A stretch of 64,000 nt of DNA from JBLHZY01 sp050633265 (GTDB taxonomy: Bacteria > Pseudomonadota > Alphaproteobacteria > Rhodobacterales > Rhodobacteraceae): NCBI GenBank assembly GCA_050633265.1, contig JBOEGE010000001.1:310001-374000 (forward strand). The letters are read 5' to 3'. Made by a program: the position numbers and the translations under genes. The notes under the pieces are model-generated. The model saw only the letters and a program-made list of their open reading frames with translations. It ran no database searches and was not told where the DNA came from. This document shows positions 36,392-44,757 of the stretch, in pieces. Position 1 is the first letter of the stretch. The number at the start of each line of letters is the position of its first letter.

Positions 36392-37515
36392 TTTGAGAAA
36401 GCCTCAAGCAGCATTTCTTCGCAGATCAGATCTTCATCCGCCTCCTGCGCTGCCGCCTCTTGGGCCTCAATCGGGGCATCCCCGGGCGCCGCTGCGCGCT
36501 CGATTTCACCATCGCCCGCCTCAAACCCATGCGCGCCCAAAAACACCCCCATCACCTGCGCAACACCCTCAGGGCGCACCGAGCGCAGATTGTCCTCAAA
36601 CATCTGCTGAGGGGCGGCCCATGTTGTGACGATCTCATAGGACGGGAAGTAATCCACATCCTCATATGCATCGCTAAAAGCCCCCGCCGCTGCGCGCAAT
36701 GTCGATTTGGACCAGGTCGTTGCTGCGAGCACATGTTCATCGGATGCGGTCGCTGTCAGTGGCACAGGCGAGACGGTAAGCAGCAGCTTGATTTCGGGCT
36801 GAATCATCTGCAAAAGCGTGCGCATCTTTTCCAGATCGGCGATCAATTCGGGATGGGTGAAATTGTGAAACACATGGCGTTCGGGCGCGTATTCCCCGGC
36901 AATCACCCCGGGCGCAATCGCATAAACGCGGCCCAATTCGGTATCCATCCAGGCCTCTGTTAATCCCAGCGTAAAGACAAACACATCCGCGCGCGCCAGC
37001 ATCCCGCCAACCCGGCTGAGATGATATTCGCGCAAGGCCAAAACCTCCGCCACGCTCTCGCAGCCCTCAGGCTCAACCCCTGGGCGCAGCGCATCGTAAT
37101 ACCGCCCCCCCCGCTCCCAGACCAAAGCCTCATCAAGGCGCAGATCAATCACATCTTGGAGCAGCTCAACCATCTGGCGCGGCGTATAAATATTGCCATA
37201 GCGCGCCGAATAAATGCCGAAATTAAAGCGCTTGGCCTGTGCGGGCGTTAGCCCCGAAGGCGCAGGCTCGCAATCCAAAACCTCAACGCCGGATTGGCGC
37301 AGATAGCGCCCGATGTGCTGGGCAAAACAAGAACCCGCCGTGGCAACTTTCGTCTCAGCTTTGATCGGAAATTTCGGCGCGAACAGCCCCGGATAGGCCG
37401 CGCGATCCGTGCTGACCACGCCTGTGCGCCAAAAGGCCTGCGATGGCAGATCGCCGTAGGGGTTAAGCACTGGATGAACTCTCAGCTGAGGATAGATGCG
37501 ATCAATATGCGGCAA
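36388..37515 (-). CDS. GSCFA-domain protein
   Basis: 375 residues. The name-giving motif GSCFAQHIGRYL (61-72) is followed by FGIYSARYGNIYTPRQ, FTLGLTEAW and SPVPLTAT, all typical of the GSCFA family, related to SGNH esterases. The C-terminal ~45 residues are acidic/Ala-rich and look unstructured. It is the first gene of the operon GSCFA, GNSH, PotB-like, PotC-like, PotA-like. About 70 bases spanning its start are repeated 2.2 kb away, past the BCCT gene. The function is unknown; modification of a surface glycan or an imported compound is only a guess. Confidence 0.87.
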   Translation of the reverse strand: MPHIDRIYPQLRVHPVLNPYGDLPSQAFWRTGVVSTDRAAYPGLFAPKFPIKAETKVATAGSCFAQHIGRYLRQSGVEVLDCEPAPSGLTPAQAKRFNFGIYSARYGNIYTPRQMVELLQDVIDLRLDEALVWERGGRYYDALRPGVEPEGCESVAEVLALREYHLSRVGGMLARADVFVFTLGLTEAWMDTELGRVYAIAPGVIAGEYAPERHVFHNFTHPELIADLEKMRTLLQMIQPEIKLLLTVSPVPLTATASDEHVLAATTWSKSTLRAAAGAFSDAYEDVDYFPSYEIVTTWAAPQQMFEDNLRSVRPEGVAQVMGVFLGAHGFEAGDGEIERAAAPGDAPIEAQEAAAQEADEDLICEEMLLEAFSK

Positions 37516-37543
37516 TCAGCGAGAGCGTGCAATATCCGCTGTG
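37472..37543. repeat. Copy A of a ~70-bp duplicated sequence spanning the GSCFA start
   Basis: Aligns base by base with 39632-39702 in the same orientation, with about 80% identity and one single-base gap by eye (shared core ATAGATGCG, GCAATC, GCGTGC). It covers the first ~15 codons of the GSCFA gene and ~28 bases upstream. Confidence 0.75.
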
Positions 37544-37798
37544 GGATTGCGATCTCTTACCAAATCGCGCCCCAACCCCTTTGATATGGCCCTGTCCTTT
37601 GCGCCCAGATTTCGGCCGATATTGGCCACCCGTTTGAGCGGCCGCACATACAGGAAAGCCCTGCGCATTTAGCGCGACATTTGCGTTTTTAAGTACCCGT
37701 GTTACACATTTGGTTAAGGATACTAGTAAAATGTGAATTGGTTTGTCGGTTGTTTGCCACTCCAAAAGCAACTTGCGCTGATTCCGAAAGGAGTGCTT

Positions 37799-39430
37799 TT
37801 GACCGAGTCATCAAACGATCCAAACCTAGATACTATCCCGCATCCCGTTGAAACCGCTTATGAAATTGGGCAGGACAACGTAAAGCCCTTTGGCTTTGAT
37901 ATCCACAATCCGGTATTTGCCATCTCAAGCATCGCCATCGTTGCTTTTGTGATCATCACGCTGATGTTCCAAGCCGCAGCCACGGATTTCTTTGGCTGGC
38001 TCCGGCCCTTTCTCACCTCGACCTTTGATTGGTTCTTCCTCAGCGCGGGCAATGTGTTTGTGCTGTTTTGCTTGTTTCTTGTTATCTCGCCGATGGGCAA
38101 AATTCGCCTTGGTGGCAAAGAAGCGCGGCCCGAATATGGCTATCTGGGCTGGTTTGCGATGCTCTTTGCCGCCGGCATGGGCATTGGCCTGATGTTCTTT
38201 GGCGTCTCGGAACCGATGTCGCATTTTGCCTCCTCCATGGGCGGCACCTCAATCGAGGGCGGCGCCCGCACCGATTGGGCCCCCCTTGGCGCAGCGGCCG
38301 GAGATGCCATGGCCGCGCGTGATCTGGGCATGTCGGCAACGATCTTTCACTGGGGCCTGCACCCTTGGGCGATCTATGCAGTCGTCGCGCTGTCACTGGC
38401 GTTCTTTACCTTCAACAACGGCCTCCCACTGACCCTGCGCTCAGCTTTTTATCCGATATTGGGCGAACGCGTCTGGGGCTGGCCCGGCCACGTCATTGAT
38501 ATCCTCGCTGTGTTCTCGACCTTGTTTGGCCTGGCCACATCGCTTGGCTTTGGCACCGAACAAGCCCTCGCAGGCTTTAACTTCCTCTTTGGTTGGGGCA
38601 CGGGCAACCTTGCCAAAGTCGTGCTGATTTCGGTGATCACAGCACTGGCCACGATCTCGGTGATCCGCGGGCTTGATGGCGGCGTTAAAATCCTCTCTGA
38701 GATCAATATCGCGCTCGCGGTTTTGCTGTTGATCTTCATTATCATCGTGGGCCCCACGGGCGTTATCTTTGATACGATCGTTTCGGGCGGGATCGCTTAT
38801 GCGCGCGATATCATCCCCCTTTCCAATCCCTTTGGCCGCGATGATGCCAACTTCTCGCAAGGCTGGACCGCGTTCTATTGGGCGTGGTGGATTTCCTGGT
38901 CCCCTTTTGTGGGCATGTTCATCGCCCGGGTTTCGCGCGGGCGTACAGTGCGCGAATTCCTGACCTGCGTGATCCTGATCCCAATGGTGGCAAGCGTCAT
39001 CTGGATGGGCGCATTTGGCGGCACAGCTGTGTCACAAGTGATGGCGGATGCCTCCGCCCCTGTGATCAGCGCCGCTCAAGAGCTCAAACTCTTCGTCATG
39101 CTCGAACAATTGCCGCTCACCTCGATCACCTCCCTGCTCGGCATTATGCTCGTGCTGGTGTTCTTTGTGACATCATCGGATTCCGGCTCGCTGGTGATCG
39201 ACACAATCACAGCCGGCGGCAAGATCGACGCCCCGGTGCCACAACGGGTGTTCTGGTGCGTCTTTGAAGGCGTGGTCGCAGCGACCCTGCTGCTTGTGGG
39301 GGGCAGCACCGCGCTTACCGCACTTCAAGCGATGGCCGTCTCGACAGGCTTCCCCTTCTCGATCGTCCTGCTCGCGATGTGCGTCAGCCTCTATATCGGC
39401 ATGCGTCGCTATATTAAGGCGATGAAATAA
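37799..39430 (+). CDS. BCCT family betaine/choline/carnitine transporter
   Basis: 543 residues from a TTG start at 37799, chosen for AAAGGAG five bases upstream; no ATG fits. Twelve membrane segments are expected. The Trp-rich signature of the family is clear (FYWAWWISWSPFVGMFIARVSRGRTVREF), and MGIGLMFFGVSEP marks the substrate region. It imports quaternary amines, coupled to Na+ or H+. It is flanked by the two copies of the ~70-bp repeat. Functionally it could feed the MttB-family enzyme at 23.7 kb. Confidence 0.94.
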   Translation: MTESSNDPNLDTIPHPVETAYEIGQDNVKPFGFDIHNPVFAISSIAIVAFVIITLMFQAAATDFFGWLRPFLTSTFDWFFLSAGNVFVLFCLFLVISPMGKIRLGGKEARPEYGYLGWFAMLFAAGMGIGLMFFGVSEPMSHFASSMGGTSIEGGARTDWAPLGAAAGDAMAARDLGMSATIFHWGLHPWAIYAVVALSLAFFTFNNGLPLTLRSAFYPILGERVWGWPGHVIDILAVFSTLFGLATSLGFGTEQALAGFNFLFGWGTGNLAKVVLISVITALATISVIRGLDGGVKILSEINIALAVLLLIFIIIVGPTGVIFDTIVSGGIAYARDIIPLSNPFGRDDANFSQGWTAFYWAWWISWSPFVGMFIARVSRGRTVREFLTCVILIPMVASVIWMGAFGGTAVSQVMADASAPVISAAQELKLFVMLEQLPLTSITSLLGIMLVLVFFVTSSDSGSLVIDTITAGGKIDAPVPQRVFWCVFEGVVAATLLLVGGSTALTALQAMAVSTGFPFSIVLLAMCVSLYIGMRRYIKAMK

Positions 39431-39970
39431 CGCGCTATGGCCCTCTGGTTTCAGGGGGCCATACAGCCTTAAACGGCACCAATGCGCGCACTCACCAAAA
39501 AACCTCCGGACACGCTCCCGCGCGAAACACCAGCCTCGCTGCAACACTCCGCGCCTTGATCCCAGATCAAATCTGCCCCGCAAACGAAAACCGCGGGCGC
39601 AACCGCTGGCGCCTTCAGACGCGCGGCACAGTATGAATACTCAGCCGAGAATAGATGCGCTCAAAATGCCGCAATCGAGAGGGCGTGCGATATACGGCGT
39701 GTTTTTTTGGAGGGGTAGCTTGGACACATTCGGCCCATACCGGTCATTCGCCAAACTCACGGTCGATCTTCGCGCTTCTCGAAAGCTGCTATTCACCGCC
39801 TGCGCCGATCTTTAGGAACTCGAACGACGAAAACGCCATGCCACGGGTCGTACTCACCACTTTCACAGCTTCAGAAGCCGACACAAAGATCTTAACCGTT
39901 GCTATGACGCCAAAATGCCCGCCCAACCATAAATATGAGCCTCAGAGAGCTGGCGTTCGCCAATTTACCA
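39431..39970. other. 540-bp non-coding accessory stretch after the BCCT gene
   Basis: It holds a weak hairpin right after the transporter stop (TATGGCCC / GGGCCATA, 39436-39463, no T-run), copy B of the GSCFA-start repeat, and then sequence with lower GC than the surroundings. Short frames exist on both strands, but none has codon usage, a ribosome binding site or protein-like composition that I would call a gene. Confidence 0.6.
39632..39702. repeat. Copy B of the ~70-bp duplicated sequence (GSCFA gene-start relic)
   Basis: On the minus strand the frame reads (L)RHFERIYSRLSIH, aligned with MPHIDRIYPQLRVH of the intact GSCFA protein, then departs and meets a stop within a few codons. It looks like the stump of a lost paralogue or of a duplication that accompanied the transporter gene. 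Confidence 0.7.
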
Positions 39971-40726
39971 TCAGTTCACTAATGTCCACGGGGAGAGCGC
40001 AACTACCATTTCTTCGCGTGACAAACCGAGTTCCATCATTTGGGTATAGGCGAAACTTTGGGAAAAATCGCTATGTCGCAACTGATGCGAATGAAAGGGT
40101 TGTAACTCTAATCCGCTGTCACTTGATGCTTTTAGGGCGTCAATAAATGCATGTATCACCGCATCAGATGCCGCTTTGTTTGTGCCCCCGCAGCCAAGGA
40201 GCTCTAAGTGGATGTGGCTATGTCTTCCGATCAAAATTTGGTCAAAAATTGAGCTGGCAAAGGGGCGCGGCAATGCGATCAATCCATCAACTGGCATTGT
40301 TGGATAAAGCGGCCCCATATCAAAAGTGGAATGGGGAAAATTGACCGTTGCGCCGAAGGATTCGGCAATAGACTGCGGGGAAGACGTTTCGAAATCCTGA
40401 TCAGCCGGAAAGGGTAGAAAGTATTGACGGATTATGTTCTCACGGGCGGCTTCATTTTCTAAGCCCTCAAGAAAACGGCTCAAAGAGGGATCGGCGTCCG
40501 CATCTGACATTTCCTGCACGAATTGATCTTTTAGGCGTGGAAGCCATGCTGCAAGGGCAACGGGAATTGGCGCATGCAGAAGAACGCATTGCGCCAAGAT
40601 TGCGTTCACCATTGGACTAAGCGTACCCTTCCGATCTTGCGGCATGAGTTTTCGCGCCAGGAGCATACGGGCAAGCTCGATGGTTTCGGCAACGCCTAAC
40701 TTAGGGAGATGTATGATATCAATCAT
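39971..40726 (-). CDS. Hypothetical protein, 251 aa (module gene 2)
   Basis: No family recognised. It starts MIDIIHLPKLGVAETIELARMLL; the middle has a run of aromatic and proline residues, and a His-rich stretch (IGRHSHIHLELLGCGG) is followed by SHQLRHSDFSQSF near the C-terminus. No membrane segment or signal peptide is seen. Its ATG overlaps the stop of the upstream gene by four bases, so the two form an operon. Base composition is visibly less GC-rich than flanking genes, suggesting acquisition. Confidence 0.7.
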   Translation of the reverse strand: MIDIIHLPKLGVAETIELARMLLARKLMPQDRKGTLSPMVNAILAQCVLLHAPIPVALAAWLPRLKDQFVQEMSDADADPSLSRFLEGLENEAARENIIRQYFLPFPADQDFETSSPQSIAESFGATVNFPHSTFDMGPLYPTMPVDGLIALPRPFASSIFDQILIGRHSHIHLELLGCGGTNKAASDAVIHAFIDALKASSDSGLELQPFHSHQLRHSDFSQSFAYTQMMELGLSREEMVVALSPWTLVN

Positions 40727-41025
40727 CGTATCGGATAATCCTCAAACCCGGGGTATTCAGGGAAAACATTAGGCCCTCCTACCAAAATTGTCATGTGCGG
40801 TGGATGCTCATTCAAGCGACCGGGATGAATGAATTCTTGTACGATTCCTCCCCAAGCCTGTCCTGGAGCCAGAGGAACAGTGCAATCTGCCATGATCTGA
40901 ACGAAGAAATGCGGCTTAAGAACGTAAAGCGGATTGCTGATGAATACCGTGTGAAATATTGTACGCGGCCCCCAAGGCCGGTTCGCAAAGTGGTTCTTGG
41001 GGCTGTAGAACGCTCGTAATGACAT
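40723..41025 (-). CDS. Hypothetical protein, ~100 aa (module gene 1, start uncertain)
   Basis: From the ATG at 41025 the product begins MSLRAFYSPKNHFANRPWG and ends PEYPGFEDYPIR; it is rich in Pro, His and aromatic residues (HPGRLNEHPPHM). The frame stays open and protein-like upstream to about 41080 (PAIPYWHFTDVAAGATI), so the true start may lie earlier or the 5' end may be truncated. There is no good ribosome binding site at 41025. It is coupled to the 251-aa gene. No family recognised. Confidence 0.6.
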   Translation of the reverse strand: MSLRAFYSPKNHFANRPWGPRTIFHTVFISNPLYVLKPHFFVQIMADCTVPLAPGQAWGGIVQEFIHPGRLNEHPPHMTILVGGPNVFPEYPGFEDYPIR

Positions 41026-41164
41026 GATCGTTGCGCCTGCTGCTACGTCCGTGAAATGCCAGTAAGGGATCGCCGGACAGCGCACTTCTCCAGTGGCCGT
41101 GTCAGTGGTTGCTTGGCATCCGCAGCGAACGCCCGCTCCCCGCCCATACCCCCCAAAAAAGCAA

Positions 41165-41191
41165 AAAGGGCCCGCCAATGGCGAGCCCTTT
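41165..41191 (-). terminator. Terminator after rpsI
   Basis: AAAGGGC-C-CGCC, loop AAT, GGCG-A-GCCCTTT. On the minus strand it is followed by TTGCTTTTTT. It ends the rplM-rpsI transcript. Confidence 0.8.
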
Positions 41192-41213
41192 CCGAATGTA
41201 TTCGCAAGGAACC

Positions 41214-41702
41214 TTAGCGTTTGGAGAACTGGAAGCTCTTACGCGCTTTGGCTTTACCGAATTTCTTACGCTCAACAACGCGGCTATCGCGGGTGAGGAA
41301 GCCGGCGGCTTTGAGGGCGGCGCGCAGGGAGGGATCGTAAAGCTGGAGCGCTTTGGAAATCCCGTGCTTTACCGCGCCAGCTTGGCCCGAAAGACCGCCG
41401 CCTTTGACGGTTGCCATCACGTCGAACTCGCCTTCGCGGCCAGCGACTGTAAAGGGCTGACGCAGGATCATTTGCAACACGGGGCGTGCAAAATAGGTGT
41501 CCATGTCTTTGCCGTTTACAACAACTTTGCCGGAACCGGGCTTGATCCAAACGCGGGCAACCGCATCTTTACGTTTGCCGGTCGCATATGCGCGGCCAAG
41601 CTCATCGCGCTGAGGCTCACGGGGGGCCGCGATTTCAACCGGGGCCGCAGTGGCTTCAGCAACAGCGCCAAGCTCTTCAAGAGTATTGATTTGATCAGCC
41701 AT
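41214..41702 (-). CDS. rpsI: 30S ribosomal protein S9
   Basis: 162 residues. A ~35-residue Ala/Glu-rich N-terminal extension precedes the S9 core (YATGKRKDAVARVWIKPGSGKVVVNG), and the basic tail (KKFGKAKARKSFQFSKR) reaches the decoding site. The extension is common in alphaproteobacteria. It starts 2 bp after rplM ends. Confidence 0.98.
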   Translation of the reverse strand: MADQINTLEELGAVAEATAAPVEIAAPREPQRDELGRAYATGKRKDAVARVWIKPGSGKVVVNGKDMDTYFARPVLQMILRQPFTVAGREGEFDVMATVKGGGLSGQAGAVKHGISKALQLYDPSLRAALKAAGFLTRDSRVVERKKFGKAKARKSFQFSKR

Positions 41703-41704
41703 GA

Positions 41705-42169
41705 TTATGCGCTCCGCGTGTTTTTCGAGTTCATGACTTTAACGTCAAGAACTTCGGGCGATTGGGCTTCATGCGGATGCTCAGCACCTGCATAAACGCG
41801 CAGATTTGTCATCTGCTGGCGGGAAAGTTTGCCACCGGGCAGCATGCGCTGAACCGCTTTGGTCACAACGCGCTCGGGGAACTTGCCCTCGAGGATCTGG
41901 CTGGCTGTGCGCGACTTGATCCCACCAGGGTGGCCTGTGTGCCAGTAGTAGGTTTTGTCGGTGCGCTTTTTGCCCGTCAGCTGAATTTTGTCAGCGTTGA
42001 TAACGATCACATTGTCGCCCATATCCATGTGCGGTGTGAAGGTTGCCTTGTGTTTACCACGAAGGCGCATAGCGACGATTGATGCCAAACGGCCAAGAAC
42101 AACGCCTTCAGCGTCGATGATGATCCATTTTTTATCAATATCCGCTGGTGTTGCGGTGAAAGTTTTCAT
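41705..42169 (-). CDS. rplM: 50S ribosomal protein L13
   Basis: 154 residues from the ATG at 42169 (MKTFTATPADIDKKW), with AGGGCG upstream. L13 signatures include GRLAS, MGDNVIVINADKI and YYWHTGHPGG. The longer upstream frame is not L13-like. It forms the standard rplM-rpsI operon. Confidence 0.98.
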   Translation of the reverse strand: MKTFTATPADIDKKWIIIDAEGVVLGRLASIVAMRLRGKHKATFTPHMDMGDNVIVINADKIQLTGKKRTDKTYYWHTGHPGGIKSRTASQILEGKFPERVVTKAVQRMLPGGKLSRQQMTNLRVYAGAEHPHEAQSPEVLDVKVMNSKNTRSA

Positions 42170-42448
42170 GTGTTCGCCCTTAGCGAGGAATTCGGATTGC
42201 TGTGTTCTAAGGGTTTTGGCGGCGCAGTCAAGCGCGATGAGCGCAATATAAATAAGCAAATTCAAAGGGTTGCGAAATAGGTATCATTTTACCCCAAATC
42301 TCAAGCGCCTTTTTGCCCCCCCGATCGCCCGCAACAGGCAAAATCTGCGCAATAGGCCCGCAAAACCGCTGTATATTGAATATCCCAGCCGCCATAATCT
42401 TGAAAGCGCGCAACACAGCGCCCCAATTCCCAAGATCGAAAGCCCCCA

Positions 42449-42679
42449 ATGCTCCCTGCTCTGATCACATCCCACGCAACTGAAATCGGCTCTGCCGCGG
42501 TGCTTCTCATGGTCGCAAGCTATGCGCTTGAGCGGCGCCACCCGGCCTTTATCCTTAGCTTTGCAATTGGCTGCGCCATGGCCGCCTTTTACGCCTATCT
42601 GATCGGCTCATGGCTCTTTGTGATCGCAGAAGGCCTCTGGGCGATCATCGCCTTTGCCCGCTATCTCAAGGCGCGCTGA
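42449..42679 (+). CDS. Small membrane protein, 76 aa
   Basis: Three hydrophobic stretches (EIGSAAVLLMVASYAL, FILSFAIGCAMAAFYAYL, WLFVIAEGLWAIIAFARYL) make up nearly the whole protein. It resembles, in general shape, small three-helix proteins of the CBU_0592 kind, but I do not claim membership. There is no clear ribosome binding site, so the start may differ. It stands alone between rplM and the metallo-beta-lactamase gene. Confidence 0.6.
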   Translation: MLPALITSHATEIGSAAVLLMVASYALERRHPAFILSFAIGCAMAAFYAYLIGSWLFVIAEGLWAIIAFARYLKAR

Positions 42680-42740
42680 GATCCCGGTTGCAGTTGGGGC
42701 AGGCGCAGACCGCCTACCCCGGGCCTATCTGGCCATGCGC

Positions 42741-43571
42741 CTATTTTGCGCTCTCTGGAAAAGCGGGCAGCTTGGCGATGTCGTTTGGATCGTGCTGGAT
42801 CACCAAACGCGCGTTTAGGTTCTGCGCGATCTCTTGCATCCGCGCCATGGATGCCAGGCTTTCAGCGCGGTTCGCGTTAAACGGCGGGATGCTTTTTGCG
42901 GCGAACTGCTCATGAAAATGCACCACATCCCCAGAAAGAAGCACCGGCCCCGTTTCGGCCAGCCGCACCAAAAGCGCCAATTCCCCATCGGTATGCCCAG
43001 GCATAGAAAGCAGCGTAACACTGCCATCACCAAAGACATCGTGATCGCCGCTTATTGGCTCAACCGCGCCATTGCCATTAAGCCAATGATCAAGCGAGGC
43101 CGGGTTAAAACTAAAGGGCGGCGGGGTCTGCGCCATGGCGGCGAAATCCGCTTGGCCGATCAAAAGCGTCGCTTGGGGGAAACTGCTGGCTTGGCCCGTG
43201 TGATCGAAATGGCCATGGCTGATGCCAACCAGCCCAATCATCGCAGGCGTTACCTCAATTTGCGCCAGCTGAGAGGGCAAATCCGCTGTAAGGCTCATCG
43301 AAATGGGGGCCGCAGGATCAAGCGGCGCCCCAAGAAGTGCGGCCGGAAACCCTGCATCCCAAAGCAGATACTCCGCATCATGGCGGATCACATAGCAGCT
43401 GTTGGTAAGCACCTTTTGCGCGCTTTCATAGGCGAAATTATCCGAAAATGCGCCCATATCGCCAAGGCTGATCGCGCCGCAATCAAGCCGCCACAATTCA
43501 ACATCTGCGCCATATGCGGCCCCTCCCGCAGCAAGGCTCAGGGAAAGGGCGAGGGAAAATTTGATCATCAT
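42741..43571 (-). CDS. Secreted metallo-beta-lactamase-fold hydrolase, AHL-lactonase-like
   Basis: 276 residues with a signal peptide (residues 1-21, cleavage near AYGA-D). Zinc ligands are in HGHFDH (119-124), MPGHTDGE, SGDVVHF and IQHDP, the order seen in N-acyl-homoserine lactonases and related lactonases. AGGAG precedes two adjacent ATGs. It is divergent from an AraC regulator, which probably controls it. Other lactone or ester substrates remain possible. Confidence 0.88.
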   Translation of the reverse strand: MMIKFSLALSLSLAAGGAAYGADVELWRLDCGAISLGDMGAFSDNFAYESAQKVLTNSCYVIRHDAEYLLWDAGFPAALLGAPLDPAAPISMSLTADLPSQLAQIEVTPAMIGLVGISHGHFDHTGQASSFPQATLLIGQADFAAMAQTPPPFSFNPASLDHWLNGNGAVEPISGDHDVFGDGSVTLLSMPGHTDGELALLVRLAETGPVLLSGDVVHFHEQFAAKSIPPFNANRAESLASMARMQEIAQNLNARLVIQHDPNDIAKLPAFPESAK

Positions 43572-43701
43572 GTTCTCCTGTTATGATCGGATGAACATCT
43601 CACAGCACAGCCCCGCCCTTGGGCCGCGCATGATCAGCTTTGCGCCCGAAACGCTCAGCTAGGTGCTTTATTTTCGCCGCGTCCTGCTGGTAGATGAGGC
43701 C

Positions 43702-44577
43702 ATGAATATACAATCGCCTTTTCAAGATGGCGCCCTGCGTCAACGTTTGCTGGATCGCCTCTCGCGCGGCCTGCGCAGCAAACCGCCCGAAAGCCATAAC
43801 ACCAAAGGCGCACAGATATTTACATATTGCGCACTCACCCGAGAACGCCTTGAAGCGATCACCCTGCCCCATCCTGTGGTCGGCATCGTGCTGCGCGGCC
43901 ACAAAGAGGTCTGGTTTGGCAATGCGGCTGAAACGCTCACCCCGGGCACTGTTTTTTGCGCGCCGCGCGGGGTGAAAATGGATTTTGTAAACATTCCCTC
44001 GCCCTCTGAAGGCATCTATGAATCGCTGATCTTTGAGATCACCACATTGCCCAACAGCATCGCCACCCTGCCCCATGCGCCGCAGCGCGCCGGGGTGGGC
44101 CCCTTGCAGCTGCGCCTCACCGAAGATCTGATAGAAGCCATCGCCCATGCAGCTACCGCCATTGTTGGCGCCGCCGCCCGCGACGATATCAAAACCCTCC
44201 GCCTTGCTGAAATGCTGGCCCTGATGCGGGATGATCCTGCGGCGCGCCATATCTTCACCCGCAGCCTTGCGGATGAGCTTGCATGGCGGATCGCCGCACG
44301 CCCGGATCATCGCTGGACAGTGCCCCAAGCCGCCGCTGATCTGGGCCTTGGTGGCTCAACGCTGCGCCGCCGTTTGGCCCGCGATGGCACAAGTTTTCGC
44401 GAAATCCTTAAGGCCGCCCGCATGCAAGCGGCGCACCGATTGATCGCTGACGGCATGAGCGCAACCGCCGCAGCCGATGCCGCAGGCTATGCGTCGCGCT
44501 CGCATTTTGCCCGCCAATACCGCGCAACCTTTGGGGTTTTGCCAAGCGGGCGCTCCACACAGAACAATGCTCCCTAA
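43702..44577 (+). CDS. AraC family transcriptional regulator
   Basis: 291 residues from the ATG at 43702. A cupin-like N-terminal half (HPVVGIVLRGHKEVWFG, TLTPGTVFCAPRGVKMDF) is followed by the C-terminal double HTH (WTVPQAAADLGLGGSTLRRRLARDGTSF and MSATAAADAAGYASRSHFARQYRATFG). The gene is divergent from the lactonase-like enzyme, the probable target. A GTG start 39 bases upstream is possible. Confidence 0.9.
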   Translation: MNIQSPFQDGALRQRLLDRLSRGLRSKPPESHNTKGAQIFTYCALTRERLEAITLPHPVVGIVLRGHKEVWFGNAAETLTPGTVFCAPRGVKMDFVNIPSPSEGIYESLIFEITTLPNSIATLPHAPQRAGVGPLQLRLTEDLIEAIAHAATAIVGAAARDDIKTLRLAEMLALMRDDPAARHIFTRSLADELAWRIAARPDHRWTVPQAAADLGLGGSTLRRRLARDGTSFREILKAARMQAAHRLIADGMSATAAADAAGYASRSHFARQYRATFGVLPSGRSTQNNAP

Positions 44578-44635
44578 CAGCGCCACAGGAACAGTGAAGG
44601 CCGCCCGCACTGCCCGCGTTTTGGCCCCGCACGCT

Positions 44636-44757
44636 ACCCTTTTCCGCCGCCCTTTTCCACGGTCCTATTCCGCCGCCCTTTCCGCGGCCCTATTCCGCGG
44701 CCCTTTTCCGCGGCCCTTTTCCGCGGCCCTTTTCCGCTGGCCTTTCCGCTACCCTTT
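44636..44757. repeat. Degenerate ~13-bp tandem array (CCCTTTTCCGCGG)
   Basis: About ten units in a row; three in the centre are identical and outer ones vary (CCTATTCCGCGG, CCTTTTCCACGG, CCTTTCCGCTA). The array lies between the araC stop and the converging thioesterase, overlapping its last codons by a few bases. Each unit contains CCGCGG. Slippage-type expansion is the likely origin. Confidence 0.88.

Noticed and set aside
39655..40146. 163-codon plus-strand frame in the post-BCCT gap
   Set aside because: Overlaps the repeat copy and the 251-aa gene on the other strand; no ribosome binding site, uneven composition.
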